From assembly GCA_934216615.1 (NCBI GenBank), contig CAKQCB010000008.1, positions 103,348-167,347 of the forward strand: a DNA stretch of 64,000 bases. Reading direction: 5' to 3'. This document shows positions 9,155 to 18,144 of the stretch, one piece after another (position 1 is the stretch's first letter; every line of letters starts with the position of its first letter). A model generated the notes under the pieces. That model did no database searches, had not been told where the DNA came from, and was given only the letters and a program-made list of their open reading frames with translations. Made by a program: the position numbers and the translations under genes. This stretch comes from an uncultured Anaerolineae bacterium. GTDB taxonomy: Bacteria > Chloroflexota > Anaerolineae > Aggregatilineales > Phototrophicaceae.

Positions 9155-10879
9155 ATGGCTCGTATGATACCGGCTAGAGTCTATACCGAGACAAAAAGTA
9201 AAGGTGAGCTAGAGATATTTCAGAAATTGCGCGATGATCCCAATACGTCTGATTGGATAGTATTACACTCGCTTGATATCGCTCAACACGTTAAGCGACT
9301 AGCTGGGGAGGTTGATTTTGTCATAATAGTCCCCTCCCGTGGTGTGATTTGCCTGGAAGTTAAAGCAGCATCTCACATTCGCAGAGAAGAGGGTTTATGG
9401 TATTACGGCTCTGACCCACAGCCAGATGCTAGAGGTCCGTTTAGGCAAGCCTCGGAAGCGATGCACAGTTTACGAGATCGAATAGTCAGTAAAGTCCCCG
9501 ATTTAGGTGCAATACTTTTTTGGTCATCTGTCGTCTTTCCTTACCTAGATTTAAGTATTAGCTCGAACGAGTGGCATGATTGGCAAGTAATCAATGGAAC
9601 AACATTCCGCCAACAAGCTTTAAGTCGCTCAATTTTGAGTGTGTTCAACAAAGCCAGAGAACATGTCCTTAATCACGGCGCTAGATGGTATAGACCCGAA
9701 ATCAAGGAGCCAACGCCTAGTCAATGTAATCAAATCGCTGCTCTTTTGAGACCAGACTTTGAGTTTTTTACTCCTCCCAAAATTCAGCATGAACAACTTG
9801 ATACCGAAATTAAGAAATACACAGAAGAACAATTTATTGCGCTGGACGCAATGGACAATAACACACGTGTTATTTTTTCTGGACCAGCAGGTACAGGAAA
9901 AACTTTATTAGCTATTGAAGCAGCTAGGCGCAGTTATTTATTGGGACGCAAGGTGCTATTTTTATGTTTTAACAAACAACTGGGGCGCAGACTTGAAGAT
10001 GATACTACGGCGCTAAAACAGGGGGTTACGGTTTCAAATTTACACAAATATATGGTTACGGTTTCAGGGGAGAATCCACCAGAAGAACAAACGTCTTCTG
10101 ATTATTGGCAAGAAAATCTTCCAAATTTAGCTATTGAGAAACTATTGCAGCATAATACAGAGCAATTTGTTTATGATGAACTAATTATTGACGAAGCCCA
10201 AGATATTTTGAGAGGGAATTACCTTGATTTCCTCGATTTAAGCTTGAAAGGTGGGCTGTCTAAAGGGCAATGGAGATTTTTTGGGGATTTTGAGAGACAA
10301 GCAATTTACGATTCGGTCACAGACATAACCCTTGAAGACGCAATTCATACTCGGCTTGGTTCACCAACTGTTTTCTCGCTACGAGTGAATTGTCGTAACA
10401 CACCTCGAATAACTACTCTTGTGCAATTGCTTGGCAACTTAACACCCGGATACAGCCGCGTATTAAGGCCTGACGATAAGGTTGAGCCAAAATTGAAATA
10501 CTATACCGATGCAACCCAACAAGCGCATTATCTTGTTGAAACATTGGACGAGCTTGTGAAGGCGGGCTTCGCGTATTCGGATGTAGTTGTACTTTCAACC
10601 AGATCTAATTCATTTGCCGCCGCAAATAAAATCGAGGGCGAGTGGGCAAGTCGGTTACGTTCTTTTGACGATGCGGGGAAAAAGCATATTCGATACGGAA
10701 GCATTCACTCATTTAAAGGATTAGAAAGTCTCGCTGTAGTTGTAACAGATGTCGAGCAAATAGCTGGGGAAAGAGCTTCATCACTTTTCTATATAGCTAT
10801 GACACGCCCCCTCAAGTGGCTTACTATTCTTGCAAGTAAGGCAGTACGCGATGAAATTTTGTATGTGCTTCTTAAATAG
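9155..10879 (+). CDS. NERD-domain nuclease fused to UvrD-like helicase
   Basis: The start at 9155 (MARMIPARVYTE) follows the preceding stop by one base; a longer frame from 9080 would overlap that gene. Residues about 45-75 read VDFVIIVPSRGVICLEVKAA, the D...ExK core of NERD nucleases. Near residue 245 is the P-loop SGPAGTGKTLLA, then DELIIDEAQDIL as Walker B, and HSFKGLESLAVVV plus LFYIAMTRPLKWL as superfamily 1 motifs V and VI. The protein of about 574 residues is a plausible DNA-cleaving and unwinding effector. It sits between the putative DrmE halves and drmA, a place where I do not know of such a gene in standard DISARM. Confidence 0.75.
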   Translation: MARMIPARVYTETKSKGELEIFQKLRDDPNTSDWIVLHSLDIAQHVKRLAGEVDFVIIVPSRGVICLEVKAASHIRREEGLWYYGSDPQPDARGPFRQASEAMHSLRDRIVSKVPDLGAILFWSSVVFPYLDLSISSNEWHDWQVINGTTFRQQALSRSILSVFNKAREHVLNHGARWYRPEIKEPTPSQCNQIAALLRPDFEFFTPPKIQHEQLDTEIKKYTEEQFIALDAMDNNTRVIFSGPAGTGKTLLAIEAARRSYLLGRKVLFLCFNKQLGRRLEDDTTALKQGVTVSNLHKYMVTVSGENPPEEQTSSDYWQENLPNLAIEKLLQHNTEQFVYDELIIDEAQDILRGNYLDFLDLSLKGGLSKGQWRFFGDFERQAIYDSVTDITLEDAIHTRLGSPTVFSLRVNCRNTPRITTLVQLLGNLTPGYSRVLRPDDKVEPKLKYYTDATQQAHYLVETLDELVKAGFAYSDVVVLSTRSNSFAAANKIEGEWASRLRSFDDAGKKHIRYGSIHSFKGLESLAVVVTDVEQIAGERASSLFYIAMTRPLKWLTILASKAVRDEILYVLLK

Positions 10880-10890
10880 TTGGGGGAAAA

Positions 10891-13800
10891 ATGGCAGATA
10901 GTATCACTGATCGCAATTATATGTTATATGCCCTACGGCGCGAGTTAGTGGGTCCCGCGCCATCAGGAAAAGAAATTGATTGCTCACAGCCCGTCAAATT
11001 TGCCAATCCAGATGATGCTCGTGGTCCGTGGGTCCAAAAAGAATCTGGAGAAGAAATTCTTCAGCGCGATCCCCCAACTAAGCGGTACGGGATAGGTGTT
11101 CTGTACCCTTTTGCAACTATAGTAGAAGATACCGCACAAGATGCAGGTGTGGCAGCCACCGGCTTAACATCTCTTGCGAACGAAGATGAAACTACCAAAG
11201 ATAATGAGCCGAGTGATAGCTATATTCGCAGCCTAGAGCAGGCTATACACAATGTAGAAAACATGCAGGGGGATGAGTCCCTAAGCGATCTAGATCTGTC
11301 TGCATCAAATACCTATCGACCTAGCAGTATGGGTATCAGTTTCCTTGTTGAACTCATGCCTGGTTCAAAACTTGTAGTCAAAGCTACAGGGGGAAGATAT
11401 CAAAGTTTTGGGATAGGAGTTGGTAATTCTCAGTGGACGTGGTGGCTTCGCAGACCAATTACTATTGTTGAAGAGTTCGATGCAAATGCATTGATTTCGA
11501 CTCGTGGCCAACGAGTCTCGTCTAGTTTCCGCAATGAAGAAAACACGGAACAATTGGATCTCCAAATTGAAGTGTTTTCTCGTCCTAACCCCCACGCTCA
11601 CAATACCAACGAACATATAATAACTGTATGTTTGGTAAATCGTAGTGACGTGCTGGGTAGGAATGATGAATATTGTTTGTTTCAGTCATTTTTCCAGGTG
11701 ACTATTAGCTCTTCAGCCAATAAAAATTGTATTCTGCCCTATCCCGAATCTCCTTTGAGAATTCAGGATAATGAAGAAACATCTTTGTCTCTTCTATATC
11801 GGAATTTCGATACATATGCTGTTGGTCATGGATGCGCCGCAAATTGGCACAACAAGGATTCAGCAGGCAAAGTCTCCGAAGTAACAGCAGAATGTTTGCC
11901 CTACTTTGAAACTCCCAGCATCACTCCAGATATCAAAGACTCAGATGGTCAACCAGTTGATGTTTCAATGGTCAGTTTGGCTGGACTTGATTCTAAGGAC
12001 GATGGATTTGCAAGCCTCACCAGAATTGTAGACCTTTATGAAGATTGGATACAGGAAAAGAAAGAACAGATTCCTCACCTTGCTGCCAGATTGCAAGAAG
12101 CGGCTACACAACACCTAGAACAATGTGAGCGTTGCGCCCATAGAATGAAAAATGGTTTAGATTATCTCTATACCAATCCCCTCGCTCTCCAAGCATTTAA
12201 ACTAGCAAATCATGCGATTTTATTGCAGCAACTTCATTCACGTAGGGAGTCTCGATCCGCAATCTATAACAACGATACGAAACGCTTTGATTTCACCCAG
12301 CCATACCAAGAACCTGAGATATCAGATGTAAGTGGAGGTAGAGGGAAATGGCGGGCTTTTCAAATCGCTTTCTTGCTGATGTCTTTACAATCCTCAACGG
12401 ATTTTGATGCCTTAGATCGTAAAACAGTTGAGTTGATTTGGTTCCCAACCGGTGGTGGAAAGACTGAAGCATATCTTGGATTAACGGCATTTACGATATT
12501 CATGCGACGCCTTATAAATCCAAAGGACACAGGTGTGCATGTATTGATGCGGTATACGCTCCGGTTGTTAACTGCACAGCAATTCCAAAGAGCATCAGGA
12601 TTGATCTGTGCGATGGAGTCTTTGCGCCGGTCTCATGTATCTGAACTCGGCGAGGATCCATTTTCAATCGGAATTTGGGTGGGAAGCGCAAATACTCCTA
12701 ACACGAGATCGGATGCTTTAGAAACCTTGAGGGGCTTAAACAAAGGGGATAGATCAACAGAGAACAAATTTATCCTCAGTCGATGCCCATGGTGTGGCGC
12801 GCAAATGGGACCAATTAATCATCCGAGAGGAACAGCGAGAGAAGCTCCCAAAGTAGCTGGTTATTTTCGTGCTGGAAATACAGTTGTATTTAAATGTTCT
12901 GATAATTCGTGCCAGTTCACACATGGTCTACCAATTTATGTAATTGATGAGGATATTTATGCTTATAGACCTTCAATAGTAATTGGCACGGTTGATAAGT
13001 TTGCTACGCTTGCTTGGAAACCAGAATCCAGGGCTTTGTTCGGAATAGATGAAGAAGGCATACGGCAGAGTTCGCCACCAGGTTTAATCATTCAAGATGA
13101 ACTACATTTAATTGCAGGCCCTCTTGGTTCAATGGTTGGGCTTTATGAGACAGTCATCGAGGAGCTTTGTACAGATAGGCGAGTTACGCCTCCCATACCG
13201 CCCAAAATAGTGAGTTCCACTGCAACTATCAGACGTTATGCAGAGCAAATTAAAGCTCTTTACGGACGTAATGATATAGTTCTGTTTCCACCCACGGGAT
13301 TGGATGCAGACGATTCATTTTTTGCCAGATATGCCAAGAATGATGAAGGGAAACTCCTGCCAGGACGATTGTACGTAGGTGTTCACGCACCCGGTTTAGG
13401 TTCGCTACAGACAGTGCAGGTAAGAACCTTTACAGCATTGATTCAAGCACCTGTTGCAATAACCGATGCCAAAGCACGTGATCCTTGGTGGACTCTTTTG
13501 ATTTTTTTCAACAGTTTACGCGAACTTGGCACAACTCTTTCGTTATTTCAGTCAGACATTCCTGATTATCTCAAGGTGCTGGCGAATCGAATAGGTATTT
13601 CATTTGCCGGAATGCGCAACTTATGGCGTGTTAGGGAATTGACTGGTCGCCTGAGAAGTGACGAGGTGCCTGAAGCGATAGCCGATCTAGAAATAAGTTG
13701 TACTTCCAAATCTGACAAAAAACCTGTAGATGTTTGCCTCGCATCAAACATATTGGAGGTGGGAGTAGATATTGACCGCTTATCATTAATGGCGGTAGTT

Positions 13801-14415
13801 GGTCAGCCGAAATCCACTTCCCAATACATTCAAGTCACAGGGCGTGTTGGACGGAGATGGTGGGAGCGTCCTGGTTTGGTGATAACCATTTACACTGCAT
13901 CCAAACCGCGAGATCGATCACATTTTGAAAAATTCAGAAGCTATCACGAGCGACTATATGCTCAGGTTGAACCTGTAAGTGTTACTCCGTTTTCTCCGCC
14001 GGTTGTTGATCGTGCGTTACACGCGATTATGGCTCTATTCGTTCGCCAGACTGGAAACGCCGCATTAGCAGGGAGACCATATCCATATCCAACTAAACTC
14101 ATTGATGACCTAAAAAACATACTTTTGCCAAGAGTACGTGAAATTGACGAGGGTGAAGTAACCAACTTTGAGCGTGTATTTGATGAGCGTGCAGCTGAGT
14201 GGAAACGTTGGCAACGGACAGAATGGGGTGAAATGTCCTCTTTTCGCATGGCGCAGGACATCCCTTTATTAAGATCTGCTGGTGCTTATGCGAGTGCAGA
14301 GCAAAAACTACTGTCATGGTCTACACCAACCTCGATGCGAAATGTGGATGCAGAATGCGAAGCCCAAATCACCACTTTATATCTACTCCAAGATGAAGAA
14401 ATCAATGCAGGATAA
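10891..14415 (+). CDS. drmA: DISARM helicase DrmA
   Basis: The 1174-residue superfamily 2 helicase has the P-loop WFPTGGGKTEAYLG near residue 510, a Zn-ribbon CPWCGAQ...CSDNSCQF near 635-675, the Walker B LIIQDELHLIAGPLG near 735, and the C-terminal helicase motifs EVGVDIDRL and QVTGRVGRRWWERPG near 955-990. The P-loop, DELHL and VTGRVGR texture is that of DrmA, and the next gene is DUF1998 (DrmB), the invariant partner. A good ribosome site (TTGGGGG) lies before the ATG. In DISARM, DrmA and DrmB form a complex that engages incoming DNA. Confidence 0.85.
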   Translation: MADSITDRNYMLYALRRELVGPAPSGKEIDCSQPVKFANPDDARGPWVQKESGEEILQRDPPTKRYGIGVLYPFATIVEDTAQDAGVAATGLTSLANEDETTKDNEPSDSYIRSLEQAIHNVENMQGDESLSDLDLSASNTYRPSSMGISFLVELMPGSKLVVKATGGRYQSFGIGVGNSQWTWWLRRPITIVEEFDANALISTRGQRVSSSFRNEENTEQLDLQIEVFSRPNPHAHNTNEHIITVCLVNRSDVLGRNDEYCLFQSFFQVTISSSANKNCILPYPESPLRIQDNEETSLSLLYRNFDTYAVGHGCAANWHNKDSAGKVSEVTAECLPYFETPSITPDIKDSDGQPVDVSMVSLAGLDSKDDGFASLTRIVDLYEDWIQEKKEQIPHLAARLQEAATQHLEQCERCAHRMKNGLDYLYTNPLALQAFKLANHAILLQQLHSRRESRSAIYNNDTKRFDFTQPYQEPEISDVSGGRGKWRAFQIAFLLMSLQSSTDFDALDRKTVELIWFPTGGGKTEAYLGLTAFTIFMRRLINPKDTGVHVLMRYTLRLLTAQQFQRASGLICAMESLRRSHVSELGEDPFSIGIWVGSANTPNTRSDALETLRGLNKGDRSTENKFILSRCPWCGAQMGPINHPRGTAREAPKVAGYFRAGNTVVFKCSDNSCQFTHGLPIYVIDEDIYAYRPSIVIGTVDKFATLAWKPESRALFGIDEEGIRQSSPPGLIIQDELHLIAGPLGSMVGLYETVIEELCTDRRVTPPIPPKIVSSTATIRRYAEQIKALYGRNDIVLFPPTGLDADDSFFARYAKNDEGKLLPGRLYVGVHAPGLGSLQTVQVRTFTALIQAPVAITDAKARDPWWTLLIFFNSLRELGTTLSLFQSDIPDYLKVLANRIGISFAGMRNLWRVRELTGRLRSDEVPEAIADLEISCTSKSDKKPVDVCLASNILEVGVDIDRLSLMAVVGQPKSTSQYIQVTGRVGRRWWERPGLVITIYTASKPRDRSHFEKFRSYHERLYAQVEPVSVTPFSPPVVDRALHAIMALFVRQTGNAALAGRPYPYPTKLIDDLKNILLPRVREIDEGEVTNFERVFDERAAEWKRWQRTEWGEMSSFRMAQDIPLLRSAGAYASAEQKLLSWSTPTSMRNVDAECEAQITTLYLLQDEEINAG

Positions 14416-14420
14416 ACACT

Positions 14421-16325
14421 ATGGCTAGAAATCCATTACGTCGATCACAATTGATAGCCCCCTTTGGTGTGGGTGCAATGACCGTCGTTCAGGGCGGCGT
14501 TGGACTGATAACTGCTGGATTAGATCACTGGTACAAACGGGAAGATAACTCACAGAGAATCGATATAGATGAATATGTAGTAGAAGAATGGCGACTGCAA
14601 CGGCTGTTAAATGTAGATCATTTTCGACTTCCACCAGATTATAGAGAAAAAACAGTTCTTGGACAAGACATACCCAACACAGGTTTGACAATCCCATTTT
14701 TGCGATTCCCTCGATGGCATTTTTGTCCGAGATGCCATCGTTTAGATGAGCGTCCACTTGCTGAACGTGGTAGACCAAAATGCCCCGAATGCCAAAAGCC
14801 TAGTTTTTTGTTTCAAGTTCCGTTCGTCTCAATGTGTGAGGCTGGTCATTTACAGGATTTCCCCTGGCGTGAATGGGTGCATAGAGATGCTCATCCTCAA
14901 TGTAATGAAAAATTGCGTCTAATATCTACGGGAAGCGCCTCCCTTTCTGGGCAGAAGGTGAAATGCGATTGTGGTTTATCTCGTGATCTGGGTTCAATTA
15001 TGGAGGCTTACCCCGATGGCACGACGTACCTGAGTAAAACCCTATTGGACAATGGAAGTATATTTTTTTGTAGAGGGCTGAAACCCTGGTTAGGAACCGA
15101 GAACGGCGAGGAGTGTAGTTGTCACCTGCGGGGGGCGCTTCGCAGCGCCTCTAACATTTATTTTTCACAAGTAAAGAGCGCAATTTACTTACCCAGAGAA
15201 AGTAATGTTGTATCCCAGGATTTGATTGCACTGTTCGAGCAACCTCCTCTTTCAACGCTTACTAGAACACTCTTTGATGCAACGACTGCGTTAGATCCTG
15301 ATACACGTTGGACGATACTGCTTAGTGGATTACGCAGACAGTATCCACTGATGCTAGACCAATACAATGATGAACAGATTCGGAGCGCAGCAGAGATTGC
15401 GTTGGGAATTTCAGCAGAAAACCAAGAAGCGATGGAAAGCGAGCACGATGAGGACATAGAAACACGCTTTAGAAGAGAAGAATATCAAGTTCTACGGAAG
15501 CCACGTCAGGGTAGTATTCTAGACATAAAAGAAATGCCCCTTAGTAATTATGCTCATCCTATAGCTGAATTCTTCTCTAAAATAATGCTTATTGATAGGC
15601 TCAGAGAAACTCGTGCGATGGCGGGGTTCACCCGTGTATTTGCTGAAAATGGACAAAGTTTGGATGATCGGCGTGCGATGCTTCGGCGAGATCAATTTGA
15701 AAGTAACTGGTTGCCAGCGTACGTTGTTTACGGCGAGGGCATTTACTTTGAACTCGATGAAAAGCGTTTACAGATTTGGGAGCAACAAGAAACAGTAGTA
15801 CATCGAATCAAGCAACTTGAAAGGCGTTATATTGCTGTTCAACAGTCTCGCAGACTAAGACAACAGCAGATTACACCTAGATTTGTACTTCTTCACACTC
15901 TTGCACATCTCATTATGAACCGCCTCACCTTTGAGTGTGGTTACAGTTCAGCAGCCTTACGTGAAAGGTTATACGTTTCTTCCGACTTAAGTTCCCCTAT
16001 GGCAGGCATATTGATCTATACCGCTGATGGCGATGCAGAGGGTACAATGGGCGGATTGGTGCGAATGGGTAAGCCGAGCTATATCGAACCTGTTATTCTC
16101 CGTGCATTACAAAATGCCCTCTGGTGCTCAGCCGATCCTGTATGTATGGAAATTGGCGGACATAGTGGGCAAGGTCCTGACTCATGTAATTTGGCTGCCT
16201 GCCACAATTGTGCGTTAGTGCCTGAGACCGCGTGCGAACACTTTAACCGTTTTCTCGATAGAGCAGTAGTTATAAGCGGCATGGGAGATTCTGATATGGG
16301 CTATTTCAAATTGAGCGAGTTGTAA
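14421..16325 (+). CDS. drmB: DISARM protein DrmB (DUF1998)
   Basis: The 634-residue protein begins six bases after drmA. It has an early Zn-ribbon (FCPRCHRLDERPL...CPECQKP, about residues 95-125), a second cysteine set near 205-235, and a DUF1998-type C-terminus: LLHTLAHLIMNRLTFECGYSS, then GILIYTADGDAEGTMGGLV, then DSCNLAACHNCALVPETACEHFN with its cysteine cluster. These are the hallmarks of DrmB, which lacks helicase motifs of its own and works with DrmA. drmMII follows after 3 bases. Confidence 0.85.
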   Translation: MARNPLRRSQLIAPFGVGAMTVVQGGVGLITAGLDHWYKREDNSQRIDIDEYVVEEWRLQRLLNVDHFRLPPDYREKTVLGQDIPNTGLTIPFLRFPRWHFCPRCHRLDERPLAERGRPKCPECQKPSFLFQVPFVSMCEAGHLQDFPWREWVHRDAHPQCNEKLRLISTGSASLSGQKVKCDCGLSRDLGSIMEAYPDGTTYLSKTLLDNGSIFFCRGLKPWLGTENGEECSCHLRGALRSASNIYFSQVKSAIYLPRESNVVSQDLIALFEQPPLSTLTRTLFDATTALDPDTRWTILLSGLRRQYPLMLDQYNDEQIRSAAEIALGISAENQEAMESEHDEDIETRFRREEYQVLRKPRQGSILDIKEMPLSNYAHPIAEFFSKIMLIDRLRETRAMAGFTRVFAENGQSLDDRRAMLRRDQFESNWLPAYVVYGEGIYFELDEKRLQIWEQQETVVHRIKQLERRYIAVQQSRRLRQQQITPRFVLLHTLAHLIMNRLTFECGYSSAALRERLYVSSDLSSPMAGILIYTADGDAEGTMGGLVRMGKPSYIEPVILRALQNALWCSADPVCMEIGGHSGQGPDSCNLAACHNCALVPETACEHFNRFLDRAVVISGMGDSDMGYFKLSEL

Positions 16326-16328
16326 ACT

Positions 16329-17483
16329 ATGCGTATACCATTGCTTTCTTTCTTTACCGGTGGTGGTTTTTTAGATATTGGTTTTGAACAGGCAGGTTTC
16401 AATGTAGTTTGGACGAATGAGATAAAATCGGCATTCGCTGATATGTATGAAGCGGGTCTATCTAGCTTAAGAAAGAGTCAGGGGAGGTTTGAGGCAGATG
16501 CTAAAGTAGCTGCTCGTACCAGCATTACAAATTTAAAGGCTAATGAAATTTTTGAAATGGCTTTCGGGTCCGATAAACCGTCTCTCTTTGGTATTGTCGG
16601 CGGGTCTCCTTGCCCAGATTTTAGTGTATCTGGCAATAATGAAGGTGTTAATGGTGAACGAGGTAAACTAACTCAAGTTTTTGTGAATCTAATCTGCGAT
16701 ATAAGACCACCTTTTTTTGTAATGGAAAATGTACCTGGGTTGTTCAGACAGAAAAAGCATAAACCTTATCTTAAGCGAATGCTCGCTCAATTCACCAATG
16801 GAAAAGCGGGCTATATCGTTGATGTCAAAATACTAAATGCACTTGAATTTGGAGTACCTCAGGAAAGGGAGCGCGTTTTTATAATTGGGTTTCAAAAAGA
16901 ATTTATTTCATCTGCTCTTCTTTCAAAAATACTTTTAGGTGCAGGAAATTGGTTTCCATGGCCTGAACCAGTTTTTCCAGGAGCAAAACACTATCCATGG
17001 CCCGGCGTATCTCCCTTTGGGGGCAACGTTTCAGCGCCTGCAAACATTCCGGTTGAACTGACCGTAAATCCTCTTTTGAGCGGAAATGTAGAAGACTTAC
17101 CAAATGGCAATGAAGTATTTAAGGCTTACTCCAAGAAGTTCTGGCAGATTGATGAAGGCGATGTTTCCGGCAAATCTTTCAAGAGGCTTCACAGGTATAG
17201 ATACAGCCCTACAGCTTGGTATGGCAACAATGAAGTACATATACATCCATGGAAACCCCGAAGATTGTCAGTACGAGAAGCATTGCGAATTCAAACAGTC
17301 CCTGACGAGTACATATTGCCCCCGGATTTTTCGTTGACCGATAAATTCAAGATGATAACAAATGGCGTTCCCTGTCAACTGGCTGAACATTTAGCTCAAA
17401 GTATTATGACTTTCCTGGGAGAAGATTGTGAAGAGAGTTCTATAAATAGATCCCGTAAAGCCCAAATTGCAGATGTTATCTGA
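16329..17483 (+). CDS. drmMII: DNA cytosine-5 methyltransferase DrmMII
   Basis: The 384-residue enzyme shows C5-methyltransferase motifs in order: motif I FFTGGGFLDIGFEQAG (residues 8-23), motif IV GGSPCPDFS with catalytic Cys95, motif VI MENVPGL with Glu133, motif VIII QERERVF (178-184), and the C-terminal RRLSVREALRIQTVPDEY and NGVPCQLAEHLAQSI that include motifs IX-X. In DISARM this enzyme marks host DNA as self. It overlaps the following glycosylase gene by 17 bp, which ties the methylase to a repair enzyme for deaminated methylcytosine. Confidence 0.9.
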   Translation: MRIPLLSFFTGGGFLDIGFEQAGFNVVWTNEIKSAFADMYEAGLSSLRKSQGRFEADAKVAARTSITNLKANEIFEMAFGSDKPSLFGIVGGSPCPDFSVSGNNEGVNGERGKLTQVFVNLICDIRPPFFVMENVPGLFRQKKHKPYLKRMLAQFTNGKAGYIVDVKILNALEFGVPQERERVFIIGFQKEFISSALLSKILLGAGNWFPWPEPVFPGAKHYPWPGVSPFGGNVSAPANIPVELTVNPLLSGNVEDLPNGNEVFKAYSKKFWQIDEGDVSGKSFKRLHRYRYSPTAWYGNNEVHIHPWKPRRLSVREALRIQTVPDEYILPPDFSLTDKFKMITNGVPCQLAEHLAQSIMTFLGEDCEESSINRSRKAQIADVI

Positions 17484-18144
17484 GGAAAACAAAGTCCAAT
17501 TTCAGGAAAATCTGCTCAACTGGTTTGTAAAATTCCAGCGTGATTTCCCCTGGCGAAGAACGTCAAATCCATTCTATGTTCTTCTGGCAGAAAAACTGTT
17601 ACAGCAAACTGTTGCACGTCAGACTGTAGTTGATGCGTACTCTAAACTCATTACAGATTACCCAGATCCATTCAGCCTTAGTCAGGCTGAGATAGGAGAT
17701 ATTGAGGATGTCATCAGACCTCTTGGTTTTTTGTATAGAGCTAAAGAACTCAGGTTTCTGGCACAGGAATTAGTTGATCGACACGACGGTCAAATCCCTG
17801 CAAACTTGGCGGATTTATTGGCTTTAACGGGTGTAGGAGATTATGCGGCTCGTGCAGTATTAAGTTTCGCATTCAGGCAGGTCGTGCCTATAGTTGATAC
17901 AAATGTCGCCAGATTGCTTTACAGGATATTTGGCATAAATGAACCTCTGCCAGCAAATCCTGCACGAAAGAAACACCTCATTAATCTGGCCCAAGAAATG
18001 TTACCATCCAAAAAAACAAGAGAATACAATCTGGCCTTACTTGACCTGTGTGCTTTGGTATGTAAGCCCCAAAACCCGCAATGTAATCAGTGTCCCGTCA
18101 GGAAATTTTGCATTTACGGATTATCAAATGGAAATGTAACTTGA
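17467..18144 (+). CDS. MIG-type T/G mismatch DNA glycosylase
   Basis: This 225-residue HhH-GPD glycosylase has the helix-hairpin-helix LTGVGDYAARAVLSFAF (residues 120-136), catalytic Asp144 in VPIVDTNV, and a [4Fe-4S] set Cys-x6-Cys-x2-Cys-x5-Cys at 199-215. Tyr126 stands where endonuclease III has its catalytic Lys and MutY usually Ser; Mig.MthI has Tyr126 too. Ala50 (LLQQTVA) and the Leu in YNLALLDL match the Mig.MthI residues said to favour T/G over A/G. Mig.MthI is also about 221 residues and encoded beside a C5 methylase. Overlap with drmMII fits repair of T/G mispairs from deaminated 5-methylcytosine. A small MutY cannot be excluded without an assay. Confidence 0.8.
   Translation: MQMLSEENKVQFQENLLNWFVKFQRDFPWRRTSNPFYVLLAEKLLQQTVARQTVVDAYSKLITDYPDPFSLSQAEIGDIEDVIRPLGFLYRAKELRFLAQELVDRHDGQIPANLADLLALTGVGDYAARAVLSFAFRQVVPIVDTNVARLLYRIFGINEPLPANPARKKHLINLAQEMLPSKKTREYNLALLDLCALVCKPQNPQCNQCPVRKFCIYGLSNGNVT

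Noticed and set aside
10891..16325. Druantia type (DruE is also a DUF1998 helicase)
   Set aside because: The helicase and DUF1998 parts are separate adjacent genes and a C5 methylase follows, which is the DISARM arrangement.
17467..18144. Annotation as MutY adenine glycosylase
   Set aside because: It is short for MutY, lacks the MutY C-terminal domain, and the Tyr126, Ala50 and Leu positions and the methylase overlap favour a MIG-type T/G enzyme.
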